DNA of 64,000 bases, taken from Mesorhizobium sp. L-2-11. Lineage in GTDB: Bacteria; Pseudomonadota; Alphaproteobacteria; Rhizobiales; Rhizobiaceae. A program made the translations under genes and the position numbers. Below, piece after piece: positions 55,730 to 64,000 of this stretch (positions are counted from its first letter, which is position 1; each line of letters opens with the position of its first letter). The stretch is taken from positions 1,455,001-1,519,000 of the forward strand of contig NZ_AP023257.1 of the NCBI RefSeq assembly GCF_016756595.1, read 5' to 3'. The notes under the pieces are model-generated. The model saw only the letters and a program-made list of their open reading frames with translations, did not search any database and was not told the origin of the DNA.

Positions 55730-56347
55730 TCAGCCGCTGTATTTTTCCAGAAATGCTTCCGCCGAAAGCGCGCGAAAATCGTCGAGCGCGGCGCGCAGGC
55801 GGGCATGGTCCCAATCCCACCAGGCGAGCGCCTGATAGCGTTCCGCCGTGCGGCGGTCGAAACGTTCGCGGATTGGTTTGGCCGGCACGCCGCCGACGAT
55901 GGTGTAGGGCGCGACGTCCTTCGACACCACGGCGCCGGCGCCGACCGCCGCGCCATCGCCGACGCTGACGCCGGGCAGGATGGTCGAGCCGTGGCCGAGC
56001 CAGGTGTCGTGGCCGATGGTGACCCGCCTGGCGCGACGCTGCGCGAAAAATTCGCTCTCGTGCTCGGCGTCGTCCCAATAGTCCGAGGCGCGATAGGTGA
56101 AATGGTGCAGCGTCGGCCGCCAGGTCGGATGGTTGGTGGCGTTGATGCGCACGCTGGCGGCGATGTTGGCGAATTTGCCGATCGTCGCGCACCAGGCGCT
56201 GCAGTCCTGCATCATGTAGGAATAGTCGCCCAGCGTACTTTCCGAAAGCCGGCAGCGTTCGGCGATCTCGGTCCAGCGGCCGAGCGTCGAGTTGTCGACT
56301 TCCGCCGTCTCGTGGACAAGCGGCGTTTCCGACAGTCTTCGGCTCAT
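55730..56347 (-). CDS. hexapeptide-repeat transferase of phosphonate operons
   Basis: 205 residues. A left-handed beta-helix acyltransferase: hexapeptide repeats run from about residue 12 to 155, and the catalytic His is likely in TNHPTWRPTLHHF. GHDTWLGHGSTILPGVSVGDGAAVGAGAVVSKD is the usual second half. It matches the phosphonate-associated transferase group (TIGR03308 type, recalled). Start overlaps the phnL stop (ATGA), so it is made with the C-P lyase subunits. Its acceptor is unknown. Confidence 0.88.
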   Translation of the reverse strand: MSRRLSETPLVHETAEVDNSTLGRWTEIAERCRLSESTLGDYSYMMQDCSAWCATIGKFANIAASVRINATNHPTWRPTLHHFTYRASDYWDDAEHESEFFAQRRARRVTIGHDTWLGHGSTILPGVSVGDGAAVGAGAVVSKDVAPYTIVGGVPAKPIRERFDRRTAERYQALAWWDWDHARLRAALDDFRALSAEAFLEKYSG

Positions 56348-57051
56348 GCGGCGATCTTCCCGGCGGCAAAAGCGGTCACGTCGATGACGCGATCGGCCAC
56401 TGCCTCGCGCACATCGTGGTCGTGGAAGATGCCCAGCAGGGCGACGCCGGCCGCCTTCTTGGCCGCGATCAGCTCAATCACCACGTCGCGGTTGCTGGCG
56501 TCGAGCGAGGCGGTCGGTTCGTCGAGCAGCAGGATCGGGTGCTCGGTGATGAAGCCGCGCGCGATGTTGACGCGCTGTTGTTCGCCGCCGGAAAAGGTCG
56601 CCGGCGGCAGTGCCCAGAGCTTTTCCGGCAGGTTGAGCTGCGCCAGCAAGGCGCGCGCCTTGCTGCGCGCGACCTCGCGGTCCGCGCCGCGCTCGACCAG
56701 CGGTTCGGCGACGACATCCAGCGCCGAGACGCGCGGCACTGTGCGCAGGAACTGGCTGACATAGCCGATCGTGAGCCGGCGCACGGCAAGCACCGTGCGC
56801 GGGCTGGCCGTCGCCAGATCGATGAGCCCGTCCTCGTGCTGGACGATGATCTGGCCTGCATCGACGGCATAGTTGCCGTAGAGCATCTTCAGGATCGAGC
56901 TCTTGCCGGCGCCGGAGGGGCCGCCGAGCACGGCGCATTCGCCGCTCCTGATCGAGAACGACACGCCGGCGACGACAGGCAGTCTGATGCCGTCACGCAG
57001 ATGCATGGTGAAGCTCTTGGCGACATCGGAGACGACGAGCGGGGTTGCCAT
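56344..57051 (-). CDS. phnL: C-P lyase operon ABC protein PhnL
   Basis: 235 residues. Walker [10 protein letters not shown], signature [15 protein letters not shown], Walker [12 protein letters not shown], switch in FHDHD. PhnL is needed for C-P bond cleavage in E. coli; its precise role there is association with the core complex rather than transport. TTGGAG upstream supports ATG 57051. A 153-bp palindromic repeat separates it from phnK. Confidence 0.93.
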   Translation of the reverse strand: MATPLVVSDVAKSFTMHLRDGIRLPVVAGVSFSIRSGECAVLGGPSGAGKSSILKMLYGNYAVDAGQIIVQHEDGLIDLATASPRTVLAVRRLTIGYVSQFLRTVPRVSALDVVAEPLVERGADREVARSKARALLAQLNLPEKLWALPPATFSGGEQQRVNIARGFITEHPILLLDEPTASLDASNRDVVIELIAAKKAAGVALLGIFHDHDVREAVADRVIDVTAFAAGKIAA

Positions 57052-57090
57052 CAGAAGGTTCTCCAATCGTCATTCGTTAGCGGGCCAACA

Positions 57091-57243
57091 CCCCCCTCTG
57101 GCCTGCCGGCCATCTCCCCCTCAAGGGGGGAGATTGGCTGTCGCATTCGGTTTCGCCATTCTCCTGTGTCGCAGAACGGGCGGGGCACAAAAGTTGCCAA
57201 TCTCCCCCCTTGAGGGGGAGATGGCCGGCAGGCCAGAGGGGGG
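57091..57243. repeat. palindromic repeat element, copy C, between phnK and phnL
   Basis: Two perfect 48-bp arms (57091-57138, 57196-57243). Compared with copies A and B the small stem GTCC/GGAC has become GGCC/GGCC: a T-to-G change is matched by A-to-C, so pairing is kept. It lies inside the C-P lyase operon. Confidence 0.95.
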
Positions 57244-57262
57244 TACGCCGGAACAATCATCC

Positions 57263-58039
57263 TCACACCTGCAATATCGAAGAAACAAGGAGTTGCGTGT
57301 AGGGCGCGCGCGGATCGTCGAGCACCCGGTCGGTGAGGCCGCTTTCGACGACGCGGCCGTCCTTCATCACCATCATGCGTTGCGACAGCAGACGCGCCAC
57401 CGCAAGGTCGTGGGTGACGACGATCGCCGCCAGGCCGAGATCGGTGACCAGGCCGCGCAGCAGGTCGAGCAGGCGCGCCTGCACCGAAACGTCAAGGCCG
57501 CCGGTCGGCTCGTCCATGAACACCAGGCGTGGCCCGGTGACGAGGTTGCGGGCGATCTGCAGGCGCTGGCGCATGCCGCCGGAGAAGGCGCGCGGTTCGT
57601 CGTCGATGCGGTCCTCGTCGATCTCGACGCGCGACAGCCAGTCGACGGCGGTGGCGCGGATATTCCCATAGTGGCGGTCGCCGACCGCCATCAGCCGCTC
57701 GCCGACATTGGCGCCGGCCGACACCGTCATGCGCAGCCCGTCGGCCGGGTTCTGGTGGACAAAACCCCAGTCGGTGCGCATCAGGAAGCGGCGCTCGGCC
57801 TCGCTCATGCGGTAAAGCTCGCGGAACTGGCCGTCGCGCATGCGGTAGCTGGCGGTGCCGGAGCTCGGCAGCAATCTTGTCGACAGGCAGTTGAGCAGCG
57901 TCGTCTTGCCGGATCCGGATTCACCGACCACTGCCAGCACCTCGCCCGGCCACAGGTCGAAGGTGACGTTCTCGCAACCTATGCGCGAACCGTAGAACTT
58001 GGACAGCGCGGAGACGCGCAGCAGTGGTTCGTCGGTCAT
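57263..58039 (-). CDS. phnK: C-P lyase operon ABC protein PhnK
   Basis: 258 residues. Walker [10 protein letters not shown], signature [15 protein letters not shown], Walker [12 protein letters not shown], switch VTHD. PhnK binds PhnJ on the C-P lyase core. ATG 58039 overlaps the phnJ stop (ATGA); longer in-frame starts lie in phnJ. The [15 protein letters not shown] block is typical of PhnK. Confidence 0.94.
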   Translation of the reverse strand: MTDEPLLRVSALSKFYGSRIGCENVTFDLWPGEVLAVVGESGSGKTTLLNCLSTRLLPSSGTASYRMRDGQFRELYRMSEAERRFLMRTDWGFVHQNPADGLRMTVSAGANVGERLMAVGDRHYGNIRATAVDWLSRVEIDEDRIDDEPRAFSGGMRQRLQIARNLVTGPRLVFMDEPTGGLDVSVQARLLDLLRGLVTDLGLAAIVVTHDLAVARLLSQRMMVMKDGRVVESGLTDRVLDDPRAPYTQLLVSSILQV

Positions 58040-58947
58040 TGCGCCGGCTCCGTTTTTTCCACGGCAGGAGAGGTTTCGGGCGCAAGGTGGCCGCGATGGC
58101 CTTGCTCGCGCCGCTTCTCGCAATGGTCGGTATCGGAGCAGACGAACATGTGGCCGCCATGGTCGTCGAGGATGACCTCGTCGAGATAGACGTTCTCGGC
58201 GGCGCACAGTGCGCAGGGCTGGTCGAAGCTCTGCACCTCGAACGGATAGTCCTCGAAGTCGAGGCTGACGACGTCGGTGAAAGGCGGCAGCGCATAGATG
58301 CGCTTTTCGCGGCCGGCACCGAACAGTTGCAGAGCCGGCGAACGGTGCATTTTCGGGTTATCGAACTTTGGCGTCGGCGACGGGTCCATCACATAGCGGC
58401 CCTCGACCTTGACCGGGTAGGCATAGGTGGTGGCGATGCGGCCATGCCGGGCGATGTCTTCGTAGAGTTTTACATGCATGAGGCCGTATTCCTCCAGCGC
58501 ATGCATTTTCCGCGTTTCCGTCTCGCGCGGCTCGAGGAAGCGCAGCGGCTCGGGGATCGGCACCTGATAGACCAGCACCTGGCCCGATGTCAGCGGATGT
58601 TCGGGAATGCGGTGGCGGGTCTGGATGAGAGTCGCCTTGGCCGTCTCGGTGGTGACGGCGACATTGGCGACTTTCTTGAAGAAGGCGCGGATCGAGACCG
58701 CATTGGTGGTGTCGTCGGCGCCCTGGTCGATGACCTTCAGCACATCGTCGGGGCCGATGATCGAAGCCGTTACCTGGACGCCGCCGGTGCCCCAGCCATA
58801 GGGCATCGGCATCTCGCGCGAGGCGAACGGCACCTGGTAGCCGGGAATGGCGATGCCCTTGAGGATTGCGCGGCGGATCATCCGCTTGGTCTGCTCGTCG
58901 AGATAGGCGAAGTTGTAGGTGGCGATGTCGGTCGGTTGCGCGCTCAT
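58036..58947 (-). CDS. phnJ: C-P lyase catalytic subunit, radical SAM PhnJ
   Basis: 303 residues. It cleaves the carbon-phosphorus bond of ribose-1-phosphonate 5-phosphate by radical chemistry. The four key cysteines have the exact E. coli spacing: C245, C248 and C270 (cluster ligands) and C276 (thiyl-radical Cys). [19 protein letters not shown] N-terminus and YGWGTGG are conserved. Start overlaps the phnI stop (ATGA). The C-terminal tail is hydrophilic. Confidence 0.97.
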   Translation of the reverse strand: MSAQPTDIATYNFAYLDEQTKRMIRRAILKGIAIPGYQVPFASREMPMPYGWGTGGVQVTASIIGPDDVLKVIDQGADDTTNAVSIRAFFKKVANVAVTTETAKATLIQTRHRIPEHPLTSGQVLVYQVPIPEPLRFLEPRETETRKMHALEEYGLMHVKLYEDIARHGRIATTYAYPVKVEGRYVMDPSPTPKFDNPKMHRSPALQLFGAGREKRIYALPPFTDVVSLDFEDYPFEVQSFDQPCALCAAENVYLDEVILDDHGGHMFVCSDTDHCEKRREQGHRGHLAPETSPAVEKTEPAQ

Positions 58948-60056
58948 TCCGCTGCCTCCCTTTTTTCTTCGGCCTTGCTTGCGTGTTCGCGGGCGTCGTG
59001 CTCGGCGCGCATGCGACGCACCAGATCGAGCTCGGCCTGGAAGTCGACATAGTGCGGCAGCTTCAGGTGCTCGACGAAGCCGGTCGCCTGGACATTGTCG
59101 GAATGCGAGATGACGAATTCTTCGTCCTGGGCTGCGGCGACGACATCTTCGCCGAATTCGGTTGCACGAAGCGCGCGGTCGCACAGCGCCATGGCCATCG
59201 CCTTGCGCTCGCTCTGGCCGAAGACGAGGCCGTAGCCGCGGGTGAATTGCGGCGGCGCCTTGGCCGAGCCCTTGAACTGGTTGACCATCTGGCACTCGGT
59301 GACGCGCACAGAACCGAGTGGTACGGCGAATGGCAGCTCCGGCACGTCGAGTTCCAGCTCGACCTCGCCGATGCGAACCTCGCCGACGAACGGATGGTTG
59401 CGGGCATAGCCGCGCTGGGTGGAATAGCCGAGCGCCAGCAGAAAACCCTCGTCGCCGCGTGACAGCGCCTGCAGGCGGATGTCGCGCGCCATCGGAAATT
59501 CCAGCGGCTCGCGGGTGATGTCGCCGGGGACGTGGTCCTGCGGCATGTCGCCATCGGGTTCGATCAGGCCTTCGCGGGCGAGGATGGCGGAGACGCGCGG
59601 CATGGCTTCCGCCTCGCTGGCGCGCTGCTGTGGCTCGGCGACCTCGCCGCCGGCGGCAAGCTCGGGGTCGAGCAACCTATGCGTGTAGTCGAAGGTCGGG
59701 CCGAGCAGCTGGCCGCCGGGCAGATCCTTGTAGGTCGCCGACACGCGCCGCTCGACCAGCATCGCGCCGGTGTCGATCGCCCTGGTGTAGCCGAAGCGCG
59801 GCAGCGTGGTGCGATAGGCGCGGACCAGGAAGATCGCCTCGATCATGTCGCCGCGCGCCTGAACGATCGCCAGCGCCGCCAATTCGCGGTCGTAGAGCGA
59901 ACCTTCGCTCATCACCCGGTCGACGCCGAGCGCCAGCTGCTCGACGATCTGGTCGAGGCGAAGCGCCGGCACCGAACGGTCGCCGCGGCGGCGGTCGGCG
60001 AGCAGGGCATGGGCGTTGGCAATGGCCGCCTCGCCGCCTTTTACCGCGACATACAT
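58944..60056 (-). CDS. phnI: C-P lyase core subunit PhnI
   Basis: 370 residues, normal for PhnI. With PhnG, PhnH and PhnL it attaches phosphonate to the ribose of ATP/GTP. MYVAVKGGEAAIANAHALLA at the start, the FGYTRAIDTGAMLVERRVSATYKDLPGGQLLGPTFDY block and ECQMVNQFKGSAKAPPQFTRGYG are diagnostic. ATG 60056 has GGAGG upstream. Confidence 0.96.
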   Translation of the reverse strand: MYVAVKGGEAAIANAHALLADRRRGDRSVPALRLDQIVEQLALGVDRVMSEGSLYDRELAALAIVQARGDMIEAIFLVRAYRTTLPRFGYTRAIDTGAMLVERRVSATYKDLPGGQLLGPTFDYTHRLLDPELAAGGEVAEPQQRASEAEAMPRVSAILAREGLIEPDGDMPQDHVPGDITREPLEFPMARDIRLQALSRGDEGFLLALGYSTQRGYARNHPFVGEVRIGEVELELDVPELPFAVPLGSVRVTECQMVNQFKGSAKAPPQFTRGYGLVFGQSERKAMAMALCDRALRATEFGEDVVAAAQDEEFVISHSDNVQATGFVEHLKLPHYVDFQAELDLVRRMRAEHDAREHASKAEEKREAAE

Positions 60057-60057
60057 A

Positions 60058-60669
60058 TCACGCCTCCATCGTCTTGATGCGCGTCGTGCGCGGCAGGCAG
60101 GCAACGCCGTCCGGGGTGGCGAGGATGATGTCGACACCACGGGGAAAACGCTGATTGTTCTGCTTCCATTGTTCAACGAAGTGGCGCGGCATCTGCGCCG
60201 GCGCGATTGTTGCGGTTGTTTCGATGCCGGGACCTTCGAGCAGCAGCGGGGCGCCTGAGACGAGATCGCTCACCTGCAGGATCAGCGTCGTCGAGCGGTC
60301 GGGATAGTCCTGGGTGCCTTGCGAAAAGCCGTCGAGCGCCATCATCTCGGCCGGCGTGGCGATCAGCGCGAAATGCGCGTCGGCCGGCGTGTTGGCCAGT
60401 GGCGCGCCGGTGTGGAAACCAAGCCAGGATTTTATCGCTGCCGGGGCCTGCAAAACGAGGTCGAGCCAGAGCGGCGTGTCGTTGTCGCACAGCGCCAGCG
60501 CGATGGCACCGGCGGTGGCCGACAGCGGCGCCGGCGGGCGGGCAAACACCGGCAGAGGTTTTAAGGTGCCCGGCCGCGCCATTGCGTCCATCACGGCGCG
60601 GAACACCGTCTGGGCGTTGAACACCGGATCGACAAAGCCGCCCTCGATCGCCTGGGTTGCGATGTCCAT
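60058..60669 (-). CDS. phnH: C-P lyase core subunit PhnH
   Basis: 203 residues, structural subunit of the PhnGHIJ core. VFRAVMDAMARPGT near the start and CDNDTPLWLD are family marks; PRGVDIILATPDGVACLPRTTRI closes the protein. Start codon shares one base with the phnG stop (TGATG). Confidence 0.95.
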   Translation of the reverse strand: MDIATQAIEGGFVDPVFNAQTVFRAVMDAMARPGTLKPLPVFARPPAPLSATAGAIALALCDNDTPLWLDLVLQAPAAIKSWLGFHTGAPLANTPADAHFALIATPAEMMALDGFSQGTQDYPDRSTTLILQVSDLVSGAPLLLEGPGIETTATIAPAQMPRHFVEQWKQNNQRFPRGVDIILATPDGVACLPRTTRIKTMEA

Positions 60670-61133
60670 CAGTCTTCTCCGCGCACCATGGTGAAGAAAT
60701 CGACCTTCGTTGCCGCCGTCTCGGCTCGCCGCCGCTCGCGTGCGCTGGCCAGTGCGGCTTGCAGCGGCGCAATGAGTTTGGTCTCGACCTCGTTGCGGCG
60801 GGTGGGATCCTGCCAGAGCGCGTCGGCGATCGCCGCCAGTTTTGCTTTCTGCTTGTCACGGCCCAGCGCGTAGCAATGGCCGACTTCTCCCGAGGCAAGC
60901 CGCACCGTCGCGCGGGTGATCGTCGCCTCGCCGACGTTGAATGGCGCGCCGCCGCCGCCGATGCGGCCACGCACGGTGACCAGGCCGGTTTCGGGACCGC
61001 GCAGGAGTTCTGCTTCCGAAGGCAGGCCGGCTTGGTTCCAGAGGCGGACGATATCGTCGCCGGTCGATTGCGCCAGCGTCGCCATGACCGCCTTGCGCTC
61101 AAGCTGCTGATCGCGCGCTTCCTGTCCTCGCAT
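60669..61133 (-). CDS. phnG: C-P lyase core subunit PhnG
   Basis: 154 residues. GPETGLVTVRGRIGGGGAPFNVGEATITRATVRL and VGHCYALGRDKQKAKLAAIADAL are typical. First gene of the leftward phn run. ATG 61133 gives a good distance to AAGGGA; ATG 61142 is possible. It is divergent from phnF. Confidence 0.95.
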   Translation of the reverse strand: MRGQEARDQQLERKAVMATLAQSTGDDIVRLWNQAGLPSEAELLRGPETGLVTVRGRIGGGGAPFNVGEATITRATVRLASGEVGHCYALGRDKQKAKLAAIADALWQDPTRRNEVETKLIAPLQAALASARERRRAETAATKVDFFTMVRGED

Positions 61134-61159
61134 GGTTAACATTCCCTTGCATCGAAAAT

Positions 61160-61179
61160 TTGTCTATTGATATAGACAA
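61160..61179. promoter_or_regulatory. PhnF-type operator, perfect palindrome
   Basis: TTGTCTAT-TGAT-ATAGACAA has perfect 8-bp arms and lies between the divergent phnG and phnF starts. Its ATAGACMA half resembles known PhnF sites of other bacteria. It lies within an AT-rich stretch (to 61200) that probably holds both promoters. Confidence 0.75.
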
Positions 61180-61256
61180 TTATACAAATTATATCTATTT
61201 TCTAAGGCCTGTCCATGACGGATGGATGACAGCGGCGAAAAGATCGGGGCAAAGAG

Positions 61257-62009
61257 ATGATCGGTCAGCAGATGGCCAACAGCCTGGAGCGGCGCAGCGG
61301 CGTCTCGCTGTGGCGGCAGATCGCCGACCAGATCCTGCATTCGATCGCCGTCGGCGACTTCGCCGAGAATGCTGCAATGCCACCGGAAGTTGTATTAGCC
61401 GAGCGCTATGGCGTCAACCGCCATACGGTGCGCAGCGCCATCGCCGCACTGGTGCAGGATGGCGTGCTCAGGGCCGAACAGGGGCGCGGCACTTTTGTGC
61501 TGTCGCGCAAGCGGCTGTCCTATCCGATCGGCGCCCGCACCCGGTTTTCGGAGGGCTTGCAAGGGCAAGCGTCGGAGCGCCGCAGCGTGCTACTCGAATC
61601 GGCGGTCGAGCCGGCCAGCCGGCGCGTCGCCGAAGGCCTAGGTCTTGCCAAAGGTTCGAATGTCATACGCCTTGAGACACGCGGCGAAGCCGATGGGCAG
61701 CCGGTCTCGCGTGCCACCGGCTGGTTCGATGCGGGCCGCTTCGCCGGCATCGATGCCGCCATGGCCGAAACCGGATCGGTGACCGCCTCGTTCCAGCGTT
61801 TCGGCATCGGTGACTATCTCAGGCAATCGACGGTGCTGTCGGCCCGCCACGCGGACGCCGCCGACCTGGCCGATCTCGATCTGCAGCCCGGTGCCATCGT
61901 GCTGGTCACGGTCGCCGTCAATGTCACGCCGGACGGCCAGCCGATCCAGTTTGCCGAAACGCGGTTCCCGGCCGAGCGCGTCGAGCTCAGACTATCGGCA
62001 AAAGAGTAG
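61257..62009 (+). CDS. phnF: phosphonate-operon regulator PhnF (GntR/HutC family)
   Basis: 250 residues. Winged HTH: SLWRQIADQILHSI, then MPPEVVLAERYGVNRHTVRSAIAALVQDGVLRAEQGRGTFV. The UTRA sensor domain follows (about 85-245). Divergent from the C-P lyase genes and next to a perfect dyad, so it is likely their repressor. ATG 61257 is used; ATG 61272 is possible. Confidence 0.93.
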   Translation: MIGQQMANSLERRSGVSLWRQIADQILHSIAVGDFAENAAMPPEVVLAERYGVNRHTVRSAIAALVQDGVLRAEQGRGTFVLSRKRLSYPIGARTRFSEGLQGQASERRSVLLESAVEPASRRVAEGLGLAKGSNVIRLETRGEADGQPVSRATGWFDAGRFAGIDAAMAETGSVTASFQRFGIGDYLRQSTVLSARHADAADLADLDLQPGAIVLVTVAVNVTPDGQPIQFAETRFPAERVELRLSAKE

Positions 62010-62020
62010 CTTTCTGACGT

Positions 62021-62202
62021 CGTCATCCTTGGGCGAAGCAGGAGCGCAGCTCCGTCGCGGAGACCCAAGGATCCATGCCGTAACATTGGTTGATGAGTGA
62101 AGCGAAGCAGAATTCTGCACCGTCGCGATACTTCAAGGTCACGGCATGGATACTATGGTCTGCGCCGCGTCGCTTCGCTCCTTGCTTCGCCATAGGATGA
62201 CG
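62021..62202. repeat. nested palindromic intergenic repeat
   Basis: Outer arms CGTCATCCT (62021-62029) and AGGATGACG (62194-62202) and inner arms CCATGCCGT (62073-62081) and ACGGCATGG (62141-62149) are perfect. The element fills most of the gap between phnF and the facing dehydrogenase gene. Confidence 0.8.
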
Positions 62203-62255
62203 AAGCCAAAGTTCGCACCTATCGACCGCCGAATTTTCGTGTCAGAACCGGCATC

Positions 62256-63272
62256 CTATCCGACCTGGATGACAGCTTTGATCAGGCCGGATTTCTCATG
62301 CGCCCAGCGGGCGAGGTCGCGCGGCGTGCCGCCAAGCGTCGTGCGATGGGTGACGAGCTTTGCCAGCGGCACAGCACCATCGCGGATCGAGGCGGCGACA
62401 TGGTCGAAGTCGGCGCGCAGCGCGTTGCGGCTGCCGATCAGCGTCATTTCACGCTTGTGGAATTCGGGATCGGAAAAGGCGATGTCGTCCTTGACGACGC
62501 TGACCAGGACCAGCGTCCCGCCATGCGCGACATGGGCGAAGGCTGACTGGACCGACTGGGTGTTGCCGGTGGCATCGAAAATCACGTCAAAACCTTCGCC
62601 GTTGGTCGCCTCCCGCACCAGATCGGTCGCAGACTGCCGCGAACCGTCGAGGATGGCGAAGCCGAGTTCGCTTGCGGCGAAGCCTAGCCTCTCGGCGCTC
62701 ATGTCGAGCAGCGTCACGTCGAGACCGGCGATTCGGGCAAACAGCGCCGTGCCGAGGCCGATCGGCCCGGCGCCGATGACCAGCGTGCGCGCGCCGGGAT
62801 CTGTTGGCGAGCGTCGCACGGCATGCGCCCCGATCGCCAAAAATTCGACGGCGGCGGCGTCGGCCAGCGACAGGCCGTTGGCCGGATAAAGATTTTGCGC
62901 CGGCACCAGGACCCGTTCGCACATGGCGCCGTCGCGGTGGACGCCGAGCACTTCGATCCTGACGCAGCAATTCGGCTTGCCTTGACGGCAGGCGATGCAT
63001 TCGCCGCAAGCGAGGTAGGGGTTGATGATCACCGGCTCGCCCACCGCCAGATCGACGCCTTCGCCGGCCTCGATCACGGTTCCCGACGCTTCATGGCCCA
63101 TGATGCGCGGATAGGCGAGAAACGGATGCTTGCCCTCGAAGATGTGATAGTCGGTGCCGCAGATGCCGACATGACTGACCGCGACCAGCGCCCAGCCCGG
63201 CGGTGGTGTGCTCGGCGCCTTGCGGTCTTCCACAACAAGATCGCCGGGCGAACGGCAGATGACGGCTTTCAT
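62256..63272 (-). CDS. zinc-binding alcohol dehydrogenase (sugar/polyol type)
   Basis: 338 residues, medium-chain family. Catalytic zinc ligands: Cys in VGICGTDYH and His in GHEASG. Structural zinc site: CGECIACRQGKPNCC. NAD-binding motif GAGPIGLG. It resembles sorbitol/L-idonate/galactitol-type dehydrogenases. It lies just downstream of a sugar ABC permease gene in the same orientation, so it probably oxidises the imported polyol or sugar. Confidence 0.9.
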   Translation of the reverse strand: MKAVICRSPGDLVVEDRKAPSTPPPGWALVAVSHVGICGTDYHIFEGKHPFLAYPRIMGHEASGTVIEAGEGVDLAVGEPVIINPYLACGECIACRQGKPNCCVRIEVLGVHRDGAMCERVLVPAQNLYPANGLSLADAAAVEFLAIGAHAVRRSPTDPGARTLVIGAGPIGLGTALFARIAGLDVTLLDMSAERLGFAASELGFAILDGSRQSATDLVREATNGEGFDVIFDATGNTQSVQSAFAHVAHGGTLVLVSVVKDDIAFSDPEFHKREMTLIGSRNALRADFDHVAASIRDGAVPLAKLVTHRTTLGGTPRDLARWAHEKSGLIKAVIQVG

Positions 63273-63337
63273 GCTTTGATCCAGTCGGTTGATGGCGCCG
63301 CCGGCCCGATCGCCGGGCCGGCGGTTGTTAAGATGGT

Positions 63338-64000
63338 CTATTTGCCGCGGCGGCGCAGGCCGTCGAAATAGACGATGACGATGATCAGCACGCCGGTAAT
63401 GATGCGCTGCCAGAAGGCATTGACGTTCAAGAGATTGGCGCCGTTGTTGATGGTGGCGAGGATGAAGGCGCCGAGCAGCGGTCCGTGCACCGAGCCGACG
63501 GCGCCGAACAGCGAGGTGCCGCCGATCACCGACGAGGCGATCGCCTGCAACTCCCAGCCCTCGGCCTGTGTCGGATTGCCGATGCCGATGCGTGAGGCAA
63601 GCAGCACGCCGCCAAAAGCCGCACAGAGGCCCGACAGCGTATAGGCCATGTAGATGGTGCGCTGGACGTTGACGCCGGACAGTCGCGATGCCTCGGCGTT
63701 GGAGCCGACCGAGAACAGATACCGGCCCCAGCGGCTGTGATGCAGGAAGATGTAGGCGGGGATGCCAACCAGGATCACCATCCAGAACAGATTGGGGACG
63801 CCGAGGAACGAGCTGCGCGAAAACAGCTGGAAGGCGTCGTTGTTGATCGAGATCGAGTTGCCGTTGGTCATCAGAAGGCCGATGCCGCGCAGCGAGGTCA
63901 GTGTCGCCAGCGTGATGATGAATGGCGGCAGGCCCATTTTTACGATGCCGAAGCCGTGGAACAGGCCGATGGCGACGCCGACCAGCAAGGTGATCAGGAT
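63338..64000 (-). CDS. sugar ABC transporter permease (ribose type), 5' end outside window
   Basis: At least 220 residues of an RbsC-like permease. Hydrophobic spans and the class block QAIASSVIGGTSLFGAVGSVHGPLLGAF are present; the C-terminus is GLRRRGK. The N-terminal part runs past the window end. Probably followed by the dehydrogenase gene in one operon. Confidence 0.9.
   Translation of the reverse strand: MLITLLVGVAIGLFHGFGIVKMGLPPFIITLATLTSLRGIGLLMTNGNSISINNDAFQLFSRSSFLGVPNLFWMVILVGIPAYIFLHHSRWGRYLFSVGSNAEASRLSGVNVQRTIYMAYTLSGLCAAFGGVLLASRIGIGNPTQAEGWELQAIASSVIGGTSLFGAVGSVHGPLLGAFILATINNGANLLNVNAFWQRIITGVLIIVIVYFDGLRRRGK

Overview
The window reads as a chromosomal segment of a GC-rich alphaproteobacterium of the Rhizobiales, most like Mesorhizobium. 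The reasons are the 23S-5S-tRNA-fMet operon end, a second ftsZ without the C-terminal tail, many sugar ABC importers paired with dehydrogenases and isomerases, a C-P lyase operon, and palindromic intergenic repeats of the rhizobial mosaic type. The organism call is inference from gene content, not from a database match.

Layout. 1-1836: 3' part of 23S rRNA, 5S rRNA and initiator tRNA-Met, closed by a strong terminator. 1933-4711: a small DUF6429-type gene, then a complete IS66-family element with a perfect 8-bp target duplication. 4882-5889: an FtsZ paralogue. 6170-8216: a divergent SDR / mannonate dehydratase pair for hexuronate breakdown. 8232-18330: a divergent carbohydrate island. One arm is DeoR regulator, FGGY kinase, ribose-type ABC importer and ketose 3-epimerase; the other is class II aldolase, a second FGGY kinase and a HAD phosphatase. 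18441-26575: a gamma-glutamyltranspeptidase-family enzyme facing a dipeptide-type ABC importer. In that importer dppB is split by an IS630-family element and dppD carries an in-frame palindromic repeat. 26851-31875: M24 peptidase, a small orphan gene, a cupin, a split Tm-1-like pair (TIM barrel plus UPF0261) and a TetR regulator. 32233-37879: a CUT1 sugar importer with two ATPases and a tiny membrane protein. 37914-43303: AraC/MFS and TetR/SDR divergent pairs, and an amidase. 43308-50971: a divergent catabolic island with a 2-hydroxyacid dehydrogenase, an FCD-type GntR regulator, an enolase-superfamily dehydratase, three xylose-isomerase-like TIM barrels and a Gfo/Idh oxidoreductase. 50987-62009: phosphonate uptake and C-P lyase genes (phnE2, E1, D, C, a hexapeptide transferase, L, K, J, I, H, G) with divergent phnF. 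62256-64000: a zinc alcohol dehydrogenase and the start of another sugar-ABC permease gene.

How the parts connect. The CUT1 importer at 32 kb and the catabolic island at 47 kb, 15 kb apart, both carry a pair of TGGT-NNN-ACCA palindromes. The two spacer triplets (TCG, then AAT) are the same in both places and the sites are 176 and 180 bp apart. This is the classical operator shape of FCD-type GntR proteins, and one such gene lies inside the island. I infer one regulon in which the importer feeds the dehydratase, dehydrogenases and isomerases; the substrate is unknown. The phn genes form one leftward run under a divergent promoter with a perfect PhnF-type palindrome. phnM, phnN and phnP are not in the window.

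Repeats are unusually informative here. Three copies of an inverted-repeat element of about 155 bp (46-48 bp arms) sit inside dppD, upstream of dppB and between phnK and phnL. One stem shows a compensatory base change. A second small palindrome supplies codons near the C-terminus of a TIM-barrel gene.
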